Program-made: the position numbers and the translations under genes
Origin: Paracoccaceae bacterium
Lineage (GTDB): Bacteria > Pseudomonadota > Alphaproteobacteria > Rhodobacterales > Rhodobacteraceae
Reading direction: 5' to 3'
Length of the DNA: 11,778 nt
NCBI GenBank assembly: GCA_013214715.1
Contig: JABSSB010000164.1
Location: 1 to 11,778 of the forward strand
Part shown: in pieces, positions 1 to 7,321 of the stretch
Layout of the letters: every line of letters starts with the position of its first letter
Position numbering within the stretch: the stretch's first letter is position 1
The notes under the pieces: model-generated
Database searches by the model: none
What the model was told of the DNA's origin: nothing
What the model saw: only the letters and a program-made list of their open reading frames with translations

Positions 1-31
1 CGTTTTATGCATTGGTTTGTGTTGAAAAGAG

Positions 32-107
32 TGGTGAGCCGTGCAGGATTCGAACCTGCGACCCACTGATTAAAAGTCAGTTGCTCTACCAACTGAGCTA
101 ACGGCCC
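32..107 (-). tRNA. tRNA-Lys (anticodon UUU)
   Basis: Read on the minus strand this is a complete 76-nt tRNA with an encoded CCA end (plus-strand TGG at 32-34). The acceptor stem GGGCCGT pairs with ACGGCTC with one G-U pair, and the discriminator base is A. The D arm (TTAGCTCAGTTGGTAGAGC) and T arm (GCAGGTTCGAATCCTGC) are canonical. The anticodon loop is CTTTTAA, so the anticodon is UUU (Lys, AAA/AAG codons). Position 37 is A, the base carrying t6A/ms2t6A in this tRNA. It is transcribed away from dapF. Confidence 0.98.
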
Positions 108-144
108 ACTCTCTTTGTGGTAACGCGTGAACGTCACCCGGCGC

Positions 145-173
145 TCTCTACGCAAATCGCGACCATGCCGCAA
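145..173 (-). promoter_or_regulatory. Probable promoter of the tRNA-Lys gene
   Basis: On the minus strand there is a -35-like TTGCGG (plus 168-173), a spacer of exactly 17 bp, and a -10-like TAGAGA (plus 145-150). Transcription would start near 138, giving a leader of about 30 nt before the tRNA 5' end at 107. This is a typical tRNA promoter geometry, but the call rests on motif match only. Confidence 0.45.
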
Positions 174-331
174 CCGCTTTTTGAGCATCGCGGCATTGCG
201 TCTCGTGCAGGTCTGAACCCGCCGCTGCGCGTCGCGATAGAGCCGCCGTTTAAGAGATGTGCCACAGGGGGTCAAGCACGAAACCGCGGTTTTTTGCCCC
301 GGCTCTGGATTCCTGTGACAGGCAGACGTAT

Positions 332-1177
332 ATGGCGCGCATGTCGAACCCTATTCCCACTGGCCTGCCCTTCATGAAGATGCATGGGCTGGGCAATGAT
401 TTTGTCGTCATCGACGCGCGGCGCGCCTCTGTGGCGTTGCCCGATGCCTTGGTGCGCGCGCTGGGGGATCGGCATCGCGGCGTGGGTTTCGATCAGCTTG
501 CAGTGATTGAACCGGGCGGCAATCTGGACGCGGCGCTGACCTTCTATAATGCCGATGGCTCCACCTCGGCGGCTTGTGGAAATGCCACACGCTGCATCGC
601 GCGCTATCTGATGGATGGTGGTGCGGGCCCGATACTGCGCTTGCGGACAGAACGCGGCGTGTTGGAGGCTGTGGAGCGCGGTGATGGGGTGACCTCGGTC
701 AATATGGGCCAACCACAGCTGCGTTGGGAAGACGTGCCTTTGGCACATGAGATGGACACACTCACCCTGCCGATCGATGGCGCGCCGACGGCCACGGGCA
801 TGGGCAATCCGCATTGTACCTTTTTTGTCGAGGATGCCGAAGCGGTCGATCTGGCCGCCTTTGGCGCCGCGCATGAGCATCACACGCTTTATCCGCAGCG
901 CACCAATGTGCAGGTGGCGCAGGTGATCGGTCCGGACCGGTTGCGGATGCGCGTGTGGGAGCGTGGGGTTGGGATCACCTTGGCCTCGGGGTCGTCTTCC
1001 TGCGCGACGGCGGTGGCTGCGGCGCGGCGCGGGCTGACCGGACGACGGGTCGAGATCGTGCTGGATGGCGGCACGCTGGAGGTTGACTGGCGCGACGATG
1101 GCGTCTGGATGACCGGGCGAACGCGTCATGTGTTTGACGGCGTGCTGACGCCTGAATTTCTGGAGGCGCTGGCATGA
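332..1177 (+). CDS. dapF: Diaminopimelate epimerase
   Basis: It interconverts LL- and meso-diaminopimelate in the cytoplasm, the penultimate step of lysine synthesis and the source of meso-DAP for peptidoglycan. With the ATG at 332 the protein has 281 aa, the usual DapF length. The N-terminal MKMHGLGNDFVVID is diagnostic. The first catalytic motif NADGS...ACGNATR carries Cys82, and GNPH carries His161. The C-terminal motif reads WERGVGITLASGSSSC: the Glu of WERG (210) is kept, but the position of the second catalytic Cys (217 in Haemophilus influenzae DapF) is Ser219. A weak AGG lies about 9 nt before 332. An ATG at 341 is an alternative start; the ATG at 374 is less likely, because homologues I recall carry residues before MKMHG. 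The stop overlaps the mtaB start (ATGA), so the two are probably translationally coupled. Confidence 0.93.
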   Translation: MARMSNPIPTGLPFMKMHGLGNDFVVIDARRASVALPDALVRALGDRHRGVGFDQLAVIEPGGNLDAALTFYNADGSTSAACGNATRCIARYLMDGGAGPILRLRTERGVLEAVERGDGVTSVNMGQPQLRWEDVPLAHEMDTLTLPIDGAPTATGMGNPHCTFFVEDAEAVDLAAFGAAHEHHTLYPQRTNVQVAQVIGPDRLRMRVWERGVGITLASGSSSCATAVAAARRGLTGRRVEIVLDGGTLEVDWRDDGVWMTGRTRHVFDGVLTPEFLEALA

Positions 1178-2430
1178 GCGCGCCGAAATTCACCACTTTG
1201 GGCTGTCGCCTGAACGCCTATGAGACCGAGGCGATGAAAGCGCTCAGCACGCAGGCGGGTCTATCGGATGCCGTGGTGGTCAATACATGTGCTGTCACGG
1301 CCGAAGCCGTCCGCAAGGCCCGGCAGGAGATTCGCCGCTTGCGCCGTGATAACCCCGATGCGCGGTTGATCGTGACCGGTTGCGCCGCGCAGACCGAGCC
1401 GCAGACCTTTGCCGCGATGGAAGAGGTCGACGCCGTCATCGGCAATGTCGAAAAGATGCAACCCGAGACCTGGGCTGGGCTTGCCGCTGATTTCATCGGT
1501 GAGACAGAGGCCGTGCAGGTTGATGACATCATGTCCGTGCGCGAAACCGCCGGGCATCTGATTGACGGCTTTGGCACGCGGTCGCGGGCTTATGTGCAGG
1601 TTCAGAATGGCTGCGATCATCGCTGCACGTTCTGCATTATCCCTTATGGCCGGGGCAATTCGCGCTCCGTCCCGGCGGGCGTTGTCGTGGATCAGATCAA
1701 GCGGCTGGTGGATAAGGGGTTCAATGAGGTCGTGCTGACCGGGGTCGATATGACCTCGTGGGGTGCTGATCTGCCAATGCAGCCGAAGCTGGGCGATCTG
1801 GTGATGCGGATTCTGCGGTTGGTGCCGGATCTGCCGCGGCTGCGGATTTCTTCGATCGATTCGATCGAGGTGGATGAGAACCTGATGCAGGCCATCGCGA
1901 CGGAGCCGCGCCTGATGCCGCATCTGCATCTGTCGCTGCAGCATGGGGATAATCTGATCCTCAAACGGATGAAGCGGCGTCACAGCCGCGAGGATGCGAT
2001 CCGGTTTACGCAAGAGGCGCGACGCCTGCGGCCCGATATGACATTTGGCGCCGATATCATCGCGGGCTTCCCGACCGAGACAGAGGCGCATTTTGAAAAC
2101 TCGCTGCTGTTGGTTGAGGACTGCGACCTGACCTGGCTGCACGTCTTCCCCTATAGCCCGCGTCAGGGCACACCGGCCGCGCGCATGCCACAGGTCAACG
2201 GTCGCGACATCAAAGCCCGCGCGGCGCGTCTGCGCGCGGCGGGTGCAGCGGCCGTGCAGCACCATTTGGCAGCACGGGTCGGAGAAACCCATGCGGTGCT
2301 GATGGAAAATCCGCTGATGGGCCGGACCGAGCAGTTTACCGAAGTCAGTTTTAGCCGCCCGCAGCCCGAAGGTGAGATCGTGCAGGCGGTGATCCGCGCC
2401 GAAGATGGCCGCCAGTTGATCGCCGGGTGA
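1174..2430 (+). CDS. mtaB: tRNA t6A37 methylthiotransferase MtaB
   Basis: A radical SAM methylthiotransferase that converts t6A to ms2t6A at position 37 of ANN-reading tRNAs, tRNA-Lys(UUU) being the known substrate. The 418-aa protein has the family's three parts. The N-terminal domain has the three Cys of the auxiliary 4Fe-4S cluster (TLGC11RLN, NTC39AV, TGC70AAQ). The radical SAM core has NGC147DHRC151TFC154, the CxxxCxxC site. The C-terminal portion, from about 370, is TRAM-like. The early LGCRLN and the RGNSRSVP after the cluster favour MtaB over MiaB and RimO. Its ATG overlaps the dapF stop by 4 bases. It is convergent with the next gene. Confidence 0.93.
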   Translation: MSAPKFTTLGCRLNAYETEAMKALSTQAGLSDAVVVNTCAVTAEAVRKARQEIRRLRRDNPDARLIVTGCAAQTEPQTFAAMEEVDAVIGNVEKMQPETWAGLAADFIGETEAVQVDDIMSVRETAGHLIDGFGTRSRAYVQVQNGCDHRCTFCIIPYGRGNSRSVPAGVVVDQIKRLVDKGFNEVVLTGVDMTSWGADLPMQPKLGDLVMRILRLVPDLPRLRISSIDSIEVDENLMQAIATEPRLMPHLHLSLQHGDNLILKRMKRRHSREDAIRFTQEARRLRPDMTFGADIIAGFPTETEAHFENSLLLVEDCDLTWLHVFPYSPRQGTPAARMPQVNGRDIKARAARLRAAGAAAVQHHLAARVGETHAVLMENPLMGRTEQFTEVSFSRPQPEGEIVQAVIRAEDGRQLIAG

Positions 2431-2475
2431 TCATGCGGCGCGCGGCTTGGGCCACGCACAGGATATCTCGGTCAT

Positions 2476-2488
2476 GGGCCTTTGGCCC
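2476..2488. terminator. Small hairpin between convergent genes
   Basis: GGGCC-TTT-GGCCC is a perfect 5-bp stem with a 3-nt loop in the 87-bp gap between the mtaB stop and the end of the aminotransferase gene. There is no clear U tract on either strand, so a terminator role is only suggested by position between convergent genes. Confidence 0.25.
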
Positions 2489-2517
2489 TTGCCCTCGGGA
2501 TGGGCGCGTGGGGCGGA

Positions 2518-3420
2518 TCAGGGCTTTCCGATCGGCTGGCGGTGTTCGGCGCGCATGACCCAATCGAAATATAGGGTCCGCAGGCGGCTTCCGATGGGCC
2601 CCGGCACGCCGTTGGAGAAGATGCGCGCATCCACGCGCGTGATGGGCAGAACGCCCCCGCCGGAGCTGGAGAGGAAGATCTCATCCGCCTCCATCAGCTC
2701 CTCCAGCGGCAGGGCTCGTTCGGTTGTTTGGATCTCCAGTTCGGCGCACATCTCCAACACAGTCTGACGGGTGATCCCGCCCAGCACGCCGGCATTGGGC
2801 GTGACGATGCGCCCGTCTTTGACAGCGAAGATATTGAACCCCGGCCCTTCGGTCACGTTGCCCGCGTGATCCAGCAGGACCGTGGTTTCAAAGCCCGCAT
2901 CCTTGGCTTCAAACAGTCCGGCGGTGAAATCGCCCCAATGGTAATTCTTGGCGCGCGGGTTCACGCTGTCGGCGGGGATGCGGCGGACGTCTTTGGCGAT
3001 CCAGACGCTTGCGCCGGCCTCGATGACGTCAGGTTTGATGACATGGACATAGGGCACCACCCAGGCGAAGAAATGATTGGCGCAGTGGCGGGGGTCACGG
3101 TTGCCGTGGATCAGAGGCACTCCGCGCGACGCGACCATCGCGCAATAGGCGTTTTGCAGCCCTGCCGCCCCGACCATTGCGTGTAGCGCGGCGATGATGG
3201 CGTCGCGATCCATCCCGATATCCAGACGGCAGGCGGCCATCGAGGCTTCGAACCGGGCGACGTAATCGGGCAGGCGAAAGAATGCGCCCTCCCAGATTGG
3301 CACCACGTCATAGGTGATGTCCGAATGGGTCAGACCCCAATCAGTGATGGGCAGCGTGGCTTCGGCAATCGGGATGATCCGGCCTTTCATCCAGGCCGCG
3401 CCATGCTCCAATCCGGTCAT
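2518..3420 (-). CDS. Class IV (fold-type IV) aminotransferase, (R)-amine transaminase-like
   Basis: A PLP-dependent aminotransferase of the BCAT / D-amino acid transaminase superfamily, cytoplasmic. I take the ATG at 3420 (300 aa) because GGGGGA lies 5 nt upstream; the in-frame ATG at 3426 sits directly against the G-run. Numbered from 3420, the PLP lysine is Lys158 in NPRAKNYHWGD, and the conserved Glu191 lies in VTEGPGFNIF. The pattern LTHSDITYDVVPIWEGAFFRL near residue 30, the KNYHWGD block, GGITRQTV and SSGGGVLPIT resemble, from memory, (R)-selective amine transaminases such as the Arthrobacter enzyme rather than classical IlvE. The substrate cannot be read from sequence; branched-chain or D-amino acid transamination remains possible. 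It lies downstream of petABC but beyond a strong terminator, so it probably has its own promoter, which I could not place. Confidence 0.85.
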   Translation of the reverse strand: MTGLEHGAAWMKGRIIPIAEATLPITDWGLTHSDITYDVVPIWEGAFFRLPDYVARFEASMAACRLDIGMDRDAIIAALHAMVGAAGLQNAYCAMVASRGVPLIHGNRDPRHCANHFFAWVVPYVHVIKPDVIEAGASVWIAKDVRRIPADSVNPRAKNYHWGDFTAGLFEAKDAGFETTVLLDHAGNVTEGPGFNIFAVKDGRIVTPNAGVLGGITRQTVLEMCAELEIQTTERALPLEELMEADEIFLSSSGGGVLPITRVDARIFSNGVPGPIGSRLRTLYFDWVMRAEHRQPIGKP

Positions 3421-3565
3421 TATCATCCCCCATGTACGTTCTGCCTTGAACCAAATCCTGCATTGCTCTGAAGCGCAACGGTTGTTGGACGCAGGAGATA
3501 CCCACCCGCGCCGGATACGCCGCGCAGCGGCGCCGGGCCCAAGCCCGAAAGGCGCGGGAGCTTTT

Positions 3566-3603
3566 GGGAAAAAGAAATCCCCGCATCAGCGATGCGGGGA
3601 TTT
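3566..3603 (-). terminator. Rho-independent terminator of the petABC operon
   Basis: A perfect 13-bp inverted repeat, AAATCCCCGCATC (3575-3587) and GATGCGGGGATTT (3591-3603), has a 3-nt loop. On the minus strand it is followed by a T-rich tract (TTTCTTTTT). It begins 26 bp past the petC stop, so it should end the bc1 transcript before the aminotransferase gene. Confidence 0.92.
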
Positions 3604-3628
3604 GAATTTAGGAAAGGCTCCGAAGTGA

Positions 3629-4420
3629 TCAGAGATCGACCTCTTTGCGCTTGATCGGCGCCCAAAGCTTCTTGTTCACCAGGTAGAGCAACACCGACAG
3701 GATCGTCAGCATCAGCACGCCGACAAAGCCCGCCTGCTTACGCGCCATCATTTTTGGTTCTGCCGTCCACATCAGGAAGGACGCGACATCGACCGCCATG
3801 TGATGCAGGTCATTGGCGTGACCATCGGCGAATTCGACCAGCTCATCGCTCAGCGGCGGGGCCATTGAAATCCAGCCACCTTGGAAGGCGGTGTTTTCAT
3901 AAAGAACGACGCCCGCTTCTTCTTTCTCCTTGCCGGTGTAGCCCATCAGCAAGGATGCGATGTAGTCGGGGCCGCCAATGCCTTTGAGCAGCTGGTTGAT
4001 CCCGGTGCCGTAAGGCCCGTGGAAGCCCGCGCGGGCTTTGGCCATCAGGCTCAGATCCGGTGCGGTTTCCAGGTTCGAGCCGGGGAAATGGTCGGTTTCC
4101 ACCGCGGGGCGGAAATCGTCCAGTACGACGTCGAAGACCTCGAAATTGTCAGCCGCATAGGCGCGGACCTGATCTTCGGGCAGGCCAGGGCCGCTTTCAC
4201 TGGATAGGGTGCGAAACGGCACATATTGCAGACCGTGGCAGGCGGCGCAGACTTCGGTGTAAACCTGAAGACCACGCTGCAGTTGGTTCTGGTCAAATGC
4301 TCCGAACGGCCCATCGAACGAGAACGGGATGTTCTCGACATGGGTTTCATAGGCGCCGGCGGCAAAGCCGGCAGCCGGAGCCAGGGCCAAAGCGGCGCCA
4401 AGGACAAGTTTCTTAAACAT
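3629..4420 (-). CDS. petC: Cytochrome c1 of the bc1 complex
   Basis: The membrane-anchored c-type haem subunit of quinol:cytochrome c oxidoreductase; it passes electrons from the Rieske centre to soluble or membrane cytochrome c in the periplasm. The 263-aa product starts with MFKKLVLGAALALAPAAGFA, a Sec signal peptide with cleavage likely after residue 20-21. The haem-attachment motif is CAACH (Cys58, Cys61, His62) and the sixth ligand is probably Met186 in GGWISMAPPLSDE. A single C-terminal membrane helix, about 229-249, is followed by a positively charged tail. The ATG at 4420 has GAAGGA 8 nt upstream; the longer frame to 4465 is Arg-rich and not protein-like. It is last in the operon, 19 bp after petB. 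Confidence 0.96.
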   Translation of the reverse strand: MFKKLVLGAALALAPAAGFAAGAYETHVENIPFSFDGPFGAFDQNQLQRGLQVYTEVCAACHGLQYVPFRTLSSESGPGLPEDQVRAYAADNFEVFDVVLDDFRPAVETDHFPGSNLETAPDLSLMAKARAGFHGPYGTGINQLLKGIGGPDYIASLLMGYTGKEKEEAGVVLYENTAFQGGWISMAPPLSDELVEFADGHANDLHHMAVDVASFLMWTAEPKMMARKQAGFVGVLMLTILSVLLYLVNKKLWAPIKRKEVDL

Positions 4421-4439
4421 CAGATGCGTCCTTCTTGTC

Positions 4440-5780
4440 TTATTCCGCCGGCGCCGCGGCCGCATCGCCGCTGGATTTGGCCGGGTAATGCGCGTCGAAA
4501 TCGTCTTCGATCGTCGCCGGGATCGGATCGGGTTTTTCGATCACACCCAGAAGCGGCAGGATCACCAGGAAATAGCCGAACCAATAGGCCGAACCGATCA
4601 GCGAGAGGCTCGCATAGGGCTCTTCCGCAGGCATGGCGCCCAGCCACATCAGGAAGATGAAATCGACAACCAGCAGCGCGAACCACCATTTGAACATCGG
4701 GCGATACCGACCCGAGCGCACTTTGGAGGTGTCCAGCCACGGTGCCAGCGCCATCACTGCAATCGCGCCAAACATGGCCAGAACGCCGAAGAACTTCGCG
4801 TCGATGATGCCGCCCGTGATCCATTCAAAGAACATCACGATCCACACATCCGAGGTGAAGGCCCGCAGGATCGCGTAGAAGGGCAGGAAGTACCATTCAG
4901 GAACGATATGCGCAGGTGTCGCCAGTGGGTTGGCTTCGATGTAGTTGTCCGGGTGGCCCAGATAGTTCGGCATGAAGCCGACGATGGCAAAGAACACCGC
5001 CAGGATCACGCCCAGCGCGAACAGGTCCTTGATCACGAAATAGGGCCAGAACGGCACGGTGTCTTTTTCGGCTTCTGCTTTCGACCCGCGACGCACTTCA
5101 ACACCGGTGGGGTTGTTGTTGCCCGTGGTGTGGAAAGCCCAGATATGCACGATCACCAGACCGGCAATCACGAAGGGCAGCAGATAGTGCAGCGAGAAGA
5201 AGCGGTTCAGCGTGGCATTGTCCACCGCAGGCCCGCCCAGCAGCCAGGTCTGGATGCCTTCGCCGATGAACGGGATGGCGCCAAAGAGGCCGGTGATCAC
5301 GGTCGCGCCCCAGAAGGACATCTGACCCCAGGGCAGCACATAGCCCATGAAGGCGGTGCCCATCATCAGCAGGTAGATCAGCATACCGATGATCCATGTG
5401 ATCTCACGCGGGGCTTTGTACGAGCCATAGTAGAGACCGCGGAAGATATGCGCGTAAACCGCCACAAAGAACAGCGAGGCGCCGTTCATGTGCATGTAGC
5501 GCAGCATATAGCCGCCATTCACGTTGCGCATGATGTGTTCAACGCTGGAAAAAGCGAAATCCACATGCGGCGTGTAATGCATCACAAGAACGATCCCGGT
5601 GATGATCTGCAGCGCCAGACAGAAAGTCAGCACAATGCCCCAGATCCACATCCAGTTCAGGTTCTTGGGTGTGGGGATCATGATCGTGTCATACAGCAGC
5701 CCGACAACGGGCAGGCGCGAATGCAGCCATTTTTCCCCGCCGGACTTCGGTTCATAGTGATCGTGTGGAATTCCACCCAT
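4440..5780 (-). CDS. petB: Cytochrome b of the bc1 complex
   Basis: The membrane core subunit that binds haems bL and bH and holds the quinol-oxidising Qo and quinone-reducing Qi sites. The 446-aa protein has eight expected membrane helices. The haem ligands are His97 and His111 (helix B) and His198 and His212 (helix D); these are the numbers I recall for R. capsulatus cytochrome b. The Qo-site motif PEWY is at 294-297. A hydrophilic C-terminal tail rich in Asp and Ala follows the last helix, making it slightly longer than the R. capsulatus protein. The start ATG at 5780 is preceded by GGGAGG with a 9-nt gap, which overlaps the end of petA; the intergenic gap is 15 bp. Confidence 0.97.
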   Translation of the reverse strand: MGGIPHDHYEPKSGGEKWLHSRLPVVGLLYDTIMIPTPKNLNWMWIWGIVLTFCLALQIITGIVLVMHYTPHVDFAFSSVEHIMRNVNGGYMLRYMHMNGASLFFVAVYAHIFRGLYYGSYKAPREITWIIGMLIYLLMMGTAFMGYVLPWGQMSFWGATVITGLFGAIPFIGEGIQTWLLGGPAVDNATLNRFFSLHYLLPFVIAGLVIVHIWAFHTTGNNNPTGVEVRRGSKAEAEKDTVPFWPYFVIKDLFALGVILAVFFAIVGFMPNYLGHPDNYIEANPLATPAHIVPEWYFLPFYAILRAFTSDVWIVMFFEWITGGIIDAKFFGVLAMFGAIAVMALAPWLDTSKVRSGRYRPMFKWWFALLVVDFIFLMWLGAMPAEEPYASLSLIGSAYWFGYFLVILPLLGVIEKPDPIPATIEDDFDAHYPAKSSGDAAAAPAE

Positions 5781-5795
5781 CGGTCTTTGCCTCCC

Positions 5796-6359
5796 TTAGC
5801 CCAGTTTGATCGTGGTTTCGTCTTCGAAGACGGCCACGGGTACAGGTAGATTCGCCGGAGCCGGACCTTTACGGATCCGTCCGGATGTGTCGTAGTGAGA
5901 GCCGTGGCAGGGGCAGAACCAGCCGTCGTAATCCCCGGCCCCGTCGCCCAGTGGCACACAGCCCAAATGCGTGCACACGCCCATCATCACCAGCCACTCG
6001 CCCGCTTCATCCATCGCGCGGTTCTGGTCTGCGCCATCATCACCAACCGGCAGGTTGTCGTTGCGCGCGTTATTGTCGACCAGATCCTCAAGGTTCACCG
6101 CGCGGGCTTCGTCGATCTCTTCCTGCGTGCGGCGGCGGATAAAGACGGGCTTGCCCAGCCATAACACCGTGATCTGGGTGCCAACCTCGACTCCGGACAC
6201 GTCCACGCGGATCGAGGACAGCGCCAGAACATCGGCCGACGGGTTCATCTGGTTCACCAGCGGCCAAACGGCCGCGCCTGTCACCACGGCGCCGGTGCCG
6301 GCTGTGGCGAAGTAGAGGAAATCTCTCCGGGTGCCTTCGTGGTCATCTGCGTGGGACAC
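5796..6359 (-). CDS. petA: Ubiquinol-cytochrome c reductase Rieske iron-sulfur subunit
   Basis: The Rieske 2Fe-2S subunit accepts an electron from quinol at the Qo site and moves it to cytochrome c1. The 187-aa protein has an N-terminal twin-arginine motif (TRRDFLYFA, from residue 10) and one membrane anchor helix, about 15-35. The cluster motifs are CTHLGC (Cys129, His131, disulfide Cys134) and CPCHGSH (Cys149, disulfide Cys151, His152). An insert rich in Asp and Asn lies around residues 90-118. The start is GTG at 6359, with GGAGAG 6 nt upstream; it gives MSHADDHEGTRRDF, the usual start in this group. First gene of petABC. Confidence 0.97.
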   Translation of the reverse strand: MSHADDHEGTRRDFLYFATAGTGAVVTGAAVWPLVNQMNPSADVLALSSIRVDVSGVEVGTQITVLWLGKPVFIRRRTQEEIDEARAVNLEDLVDNNARNDNLPVGDDGADQNRAMDEAGEWLVMMGVCTHLGCVPLGDGAGDYDGWFCPCHGSHYDTSGRIRKGPAPANLPVPVAVFEDETTIKLG

Positions 6360-6560
6360 GAGGTTCTCTCCAAGTTTGCGCCCATACGGGCAAATCGGTC
6401 TGCCCCGCCGTCAAGGCGGGGTCTCACCGGCGGTGTCTATCTCCGCAGGACCCGTTCGTCCAGCGGTCAAAGCGGCGCATTTCGGGCTTATCTGGCCCTC
6501 AAAGCACAGTTTTGACGCTAACGGCGGGTGACCCTGCCTAGGATTGAGGCGAATCTTAGG
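6360..6560 (-). promoter_or_regulatory. Upstream region of petABC with a GC hairpin
   Basis: This 201-bp gap must hold the bc1 operon promoter. I could not place a convincing -35/-10 pair. It holds one clear hairpin, CCCCGCC-GTCAA-GGCGGGG (6403-6421, 7-bp stem), 44 bp before the petA GTG; on the minus strand its loop region reads TTGAC. It could be a leader structure or overlap a -35 element. Confidence 0.35.
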
Positions 6561-7166
6561 TCACGCCGGGGCGGTGGCGACCATGGCCGGGCGCGTCGCA
6601 TGGTCGCGGAACCAGTCAGCCAGACCCGGCGCTCTGTCGCGCCAGCCTCGCGCATCCAGTCGCAGATCCAGATAGCCCAGCATCGCGCCCACGCCGATCA
6701 CGCCGATATCCAGCGGTCCGGCCAGATGCGGCAGCCAATTGGCTTCGATCTCCTGCACGCCGCGGGCGACCTTGGCCCAATGCGCCTCAACCACATCGGG
6801 GCTTTGCTTGTCCTCGCTGCGCAGCCGGCCTTCATAAACCATCGCCAGCGCCGAATCCAAAATGCCATCGGCCAGCGCCTCTAGCACCAATGTGCTCCAT
6901 TGCCGCCCGTCCGTCGGATACAGATCCGCGCCTGCCCGGTCATTCAGGTATCGGTTGATCACCCGGCTGTCATAGATCGCCTGGCCATCATCCAGCACCA
7001 AGGTGGGCAACCGCGCCAGCGGTCCGGCGGCAACCAGATCGGGGTCCGATTGCAGCGTCGTGGTGGTCACGCGCAGCACCTCCACATCGTCCAGTTGCCC
7101 TGTTTCATGCAGCACAATCATGACCTTGCGCACATAGGGCGAGGCGTCGGAGTGAAAGAGTTTCAT
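6561..7166 (-). CDS. Glutathione S-transferase family protein
   Basis: A 201-aa GST-fold protein, presumably cytoplasmic; the substrate is unknown. The N-terminal thioredoxin-like domain (about 1-78) begins MKLFHSDASPYVRKV, with Ser9 at the usual catalytic position. It contains the cis-Pro segment ARLPTLVLDDG and the glutathione-binding segment YDSRVINRYL. The rest is an all-helical domain ending in the usual DWFRDHATRPAM-like segment. The ATG at 7166 is preceded by GGGAGG with about 6 nt spacing, so I reject the longer frame from 7181. It is transcribed in the same direction as petABC but is 201 bp away, so a shared transcript is uncertain. Confidence 0.87.
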   Translation of the reverse strand: MKLFHSDASPYVRKVMIVLHETGQLDDVEVLRVTTTTLQSDPDLVAAGPLARLPTLVLDDGQAIYDSRVINRYLNDRAGADLYPTDGRQWSTLVLEALADGILDSALAMVYEGRLRSEDKQSPDVVEAHWAKVARGVQEIEANWLPHLAGPLDIGVIGVGAMLGYLDLRLDARGWRDRAPGLADWFRDHATRPAMVATAPA

Positions 7167-7221
7167 GATATCCTCCCGCATTTGCGCTGACCCTAACGGT
7201 TGGCGCGCCGAGGTCTAGGGC

Positions 7222-7235
7222 TGATCATCAGATCA
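7222..7235. promoter_or_regulatory. 14-bp inverted repeat upstream of the GST gene
   Basis: TGATC-ATCA-GATCA is a perfect interrupted palindrome 55 bp before the GST start. It resembles an operator in position and symmetry. It is not an FNR box, because the spacing differs from TTGAT-N4-ATCAA. Only symmetry supports it. Confidence 0.2.
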
Positions 7236-7245
7236 TATGCCCCGT

Positions 7246-7287
7246 CCGGCCGCAGGCCGGGCAGCCCCCGACCGCCCCCATGGGCGG
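7246..7287. repeat. Two GC-rich hairpins between rlmJ and the GST gene
   Basis: CCGGCC-GCA-GGCCGG (7246-7260) and CCGCCC-CCAT-GGGCGG (7272-7287) lie just past the rlmJ stop. Neither is followed by a U tract on the minus strand, so termination would be weak or Rho-assisted. Confidence 0.35.
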
Positions 7288-7321
7288 GGACCGCTCTGGG
7301 TTCAAAAGCGGAACGGCTGAC

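Noticed and set aside
272..1129. Open frame of 285 codons on the minus strand
   Set aside because: Antisense to dapF; Arg/His-rich shadow with no recognisable motif.
1261..2292. Open frame of 343 codons on the minus strand
   Set aside because: Antisense to mtaB, which has all six expected cluster cysteines; low-complexity composition.
3519..3531. Hairpin GCCGC-GCA-GCGGC between the aminotransferase and the petABC terminator
   Set aside because: Short, without a U tract, and in very GC-rich sequence where such stems occur by chance.
4488..5849. Open frame of 453 codons on the plus strand
   Set aside because: It is antisense to petB, whose haem ligands and PEWY motif are unmistakable. The antisense product is His/Gln/Arg-rich without domain features and arises from GC codon bias.
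7222..7235. Possible FNR/anaerobox
   Set aside because: The half-site sequence and spacing do not fit TTGAT-N4-ATCAA.
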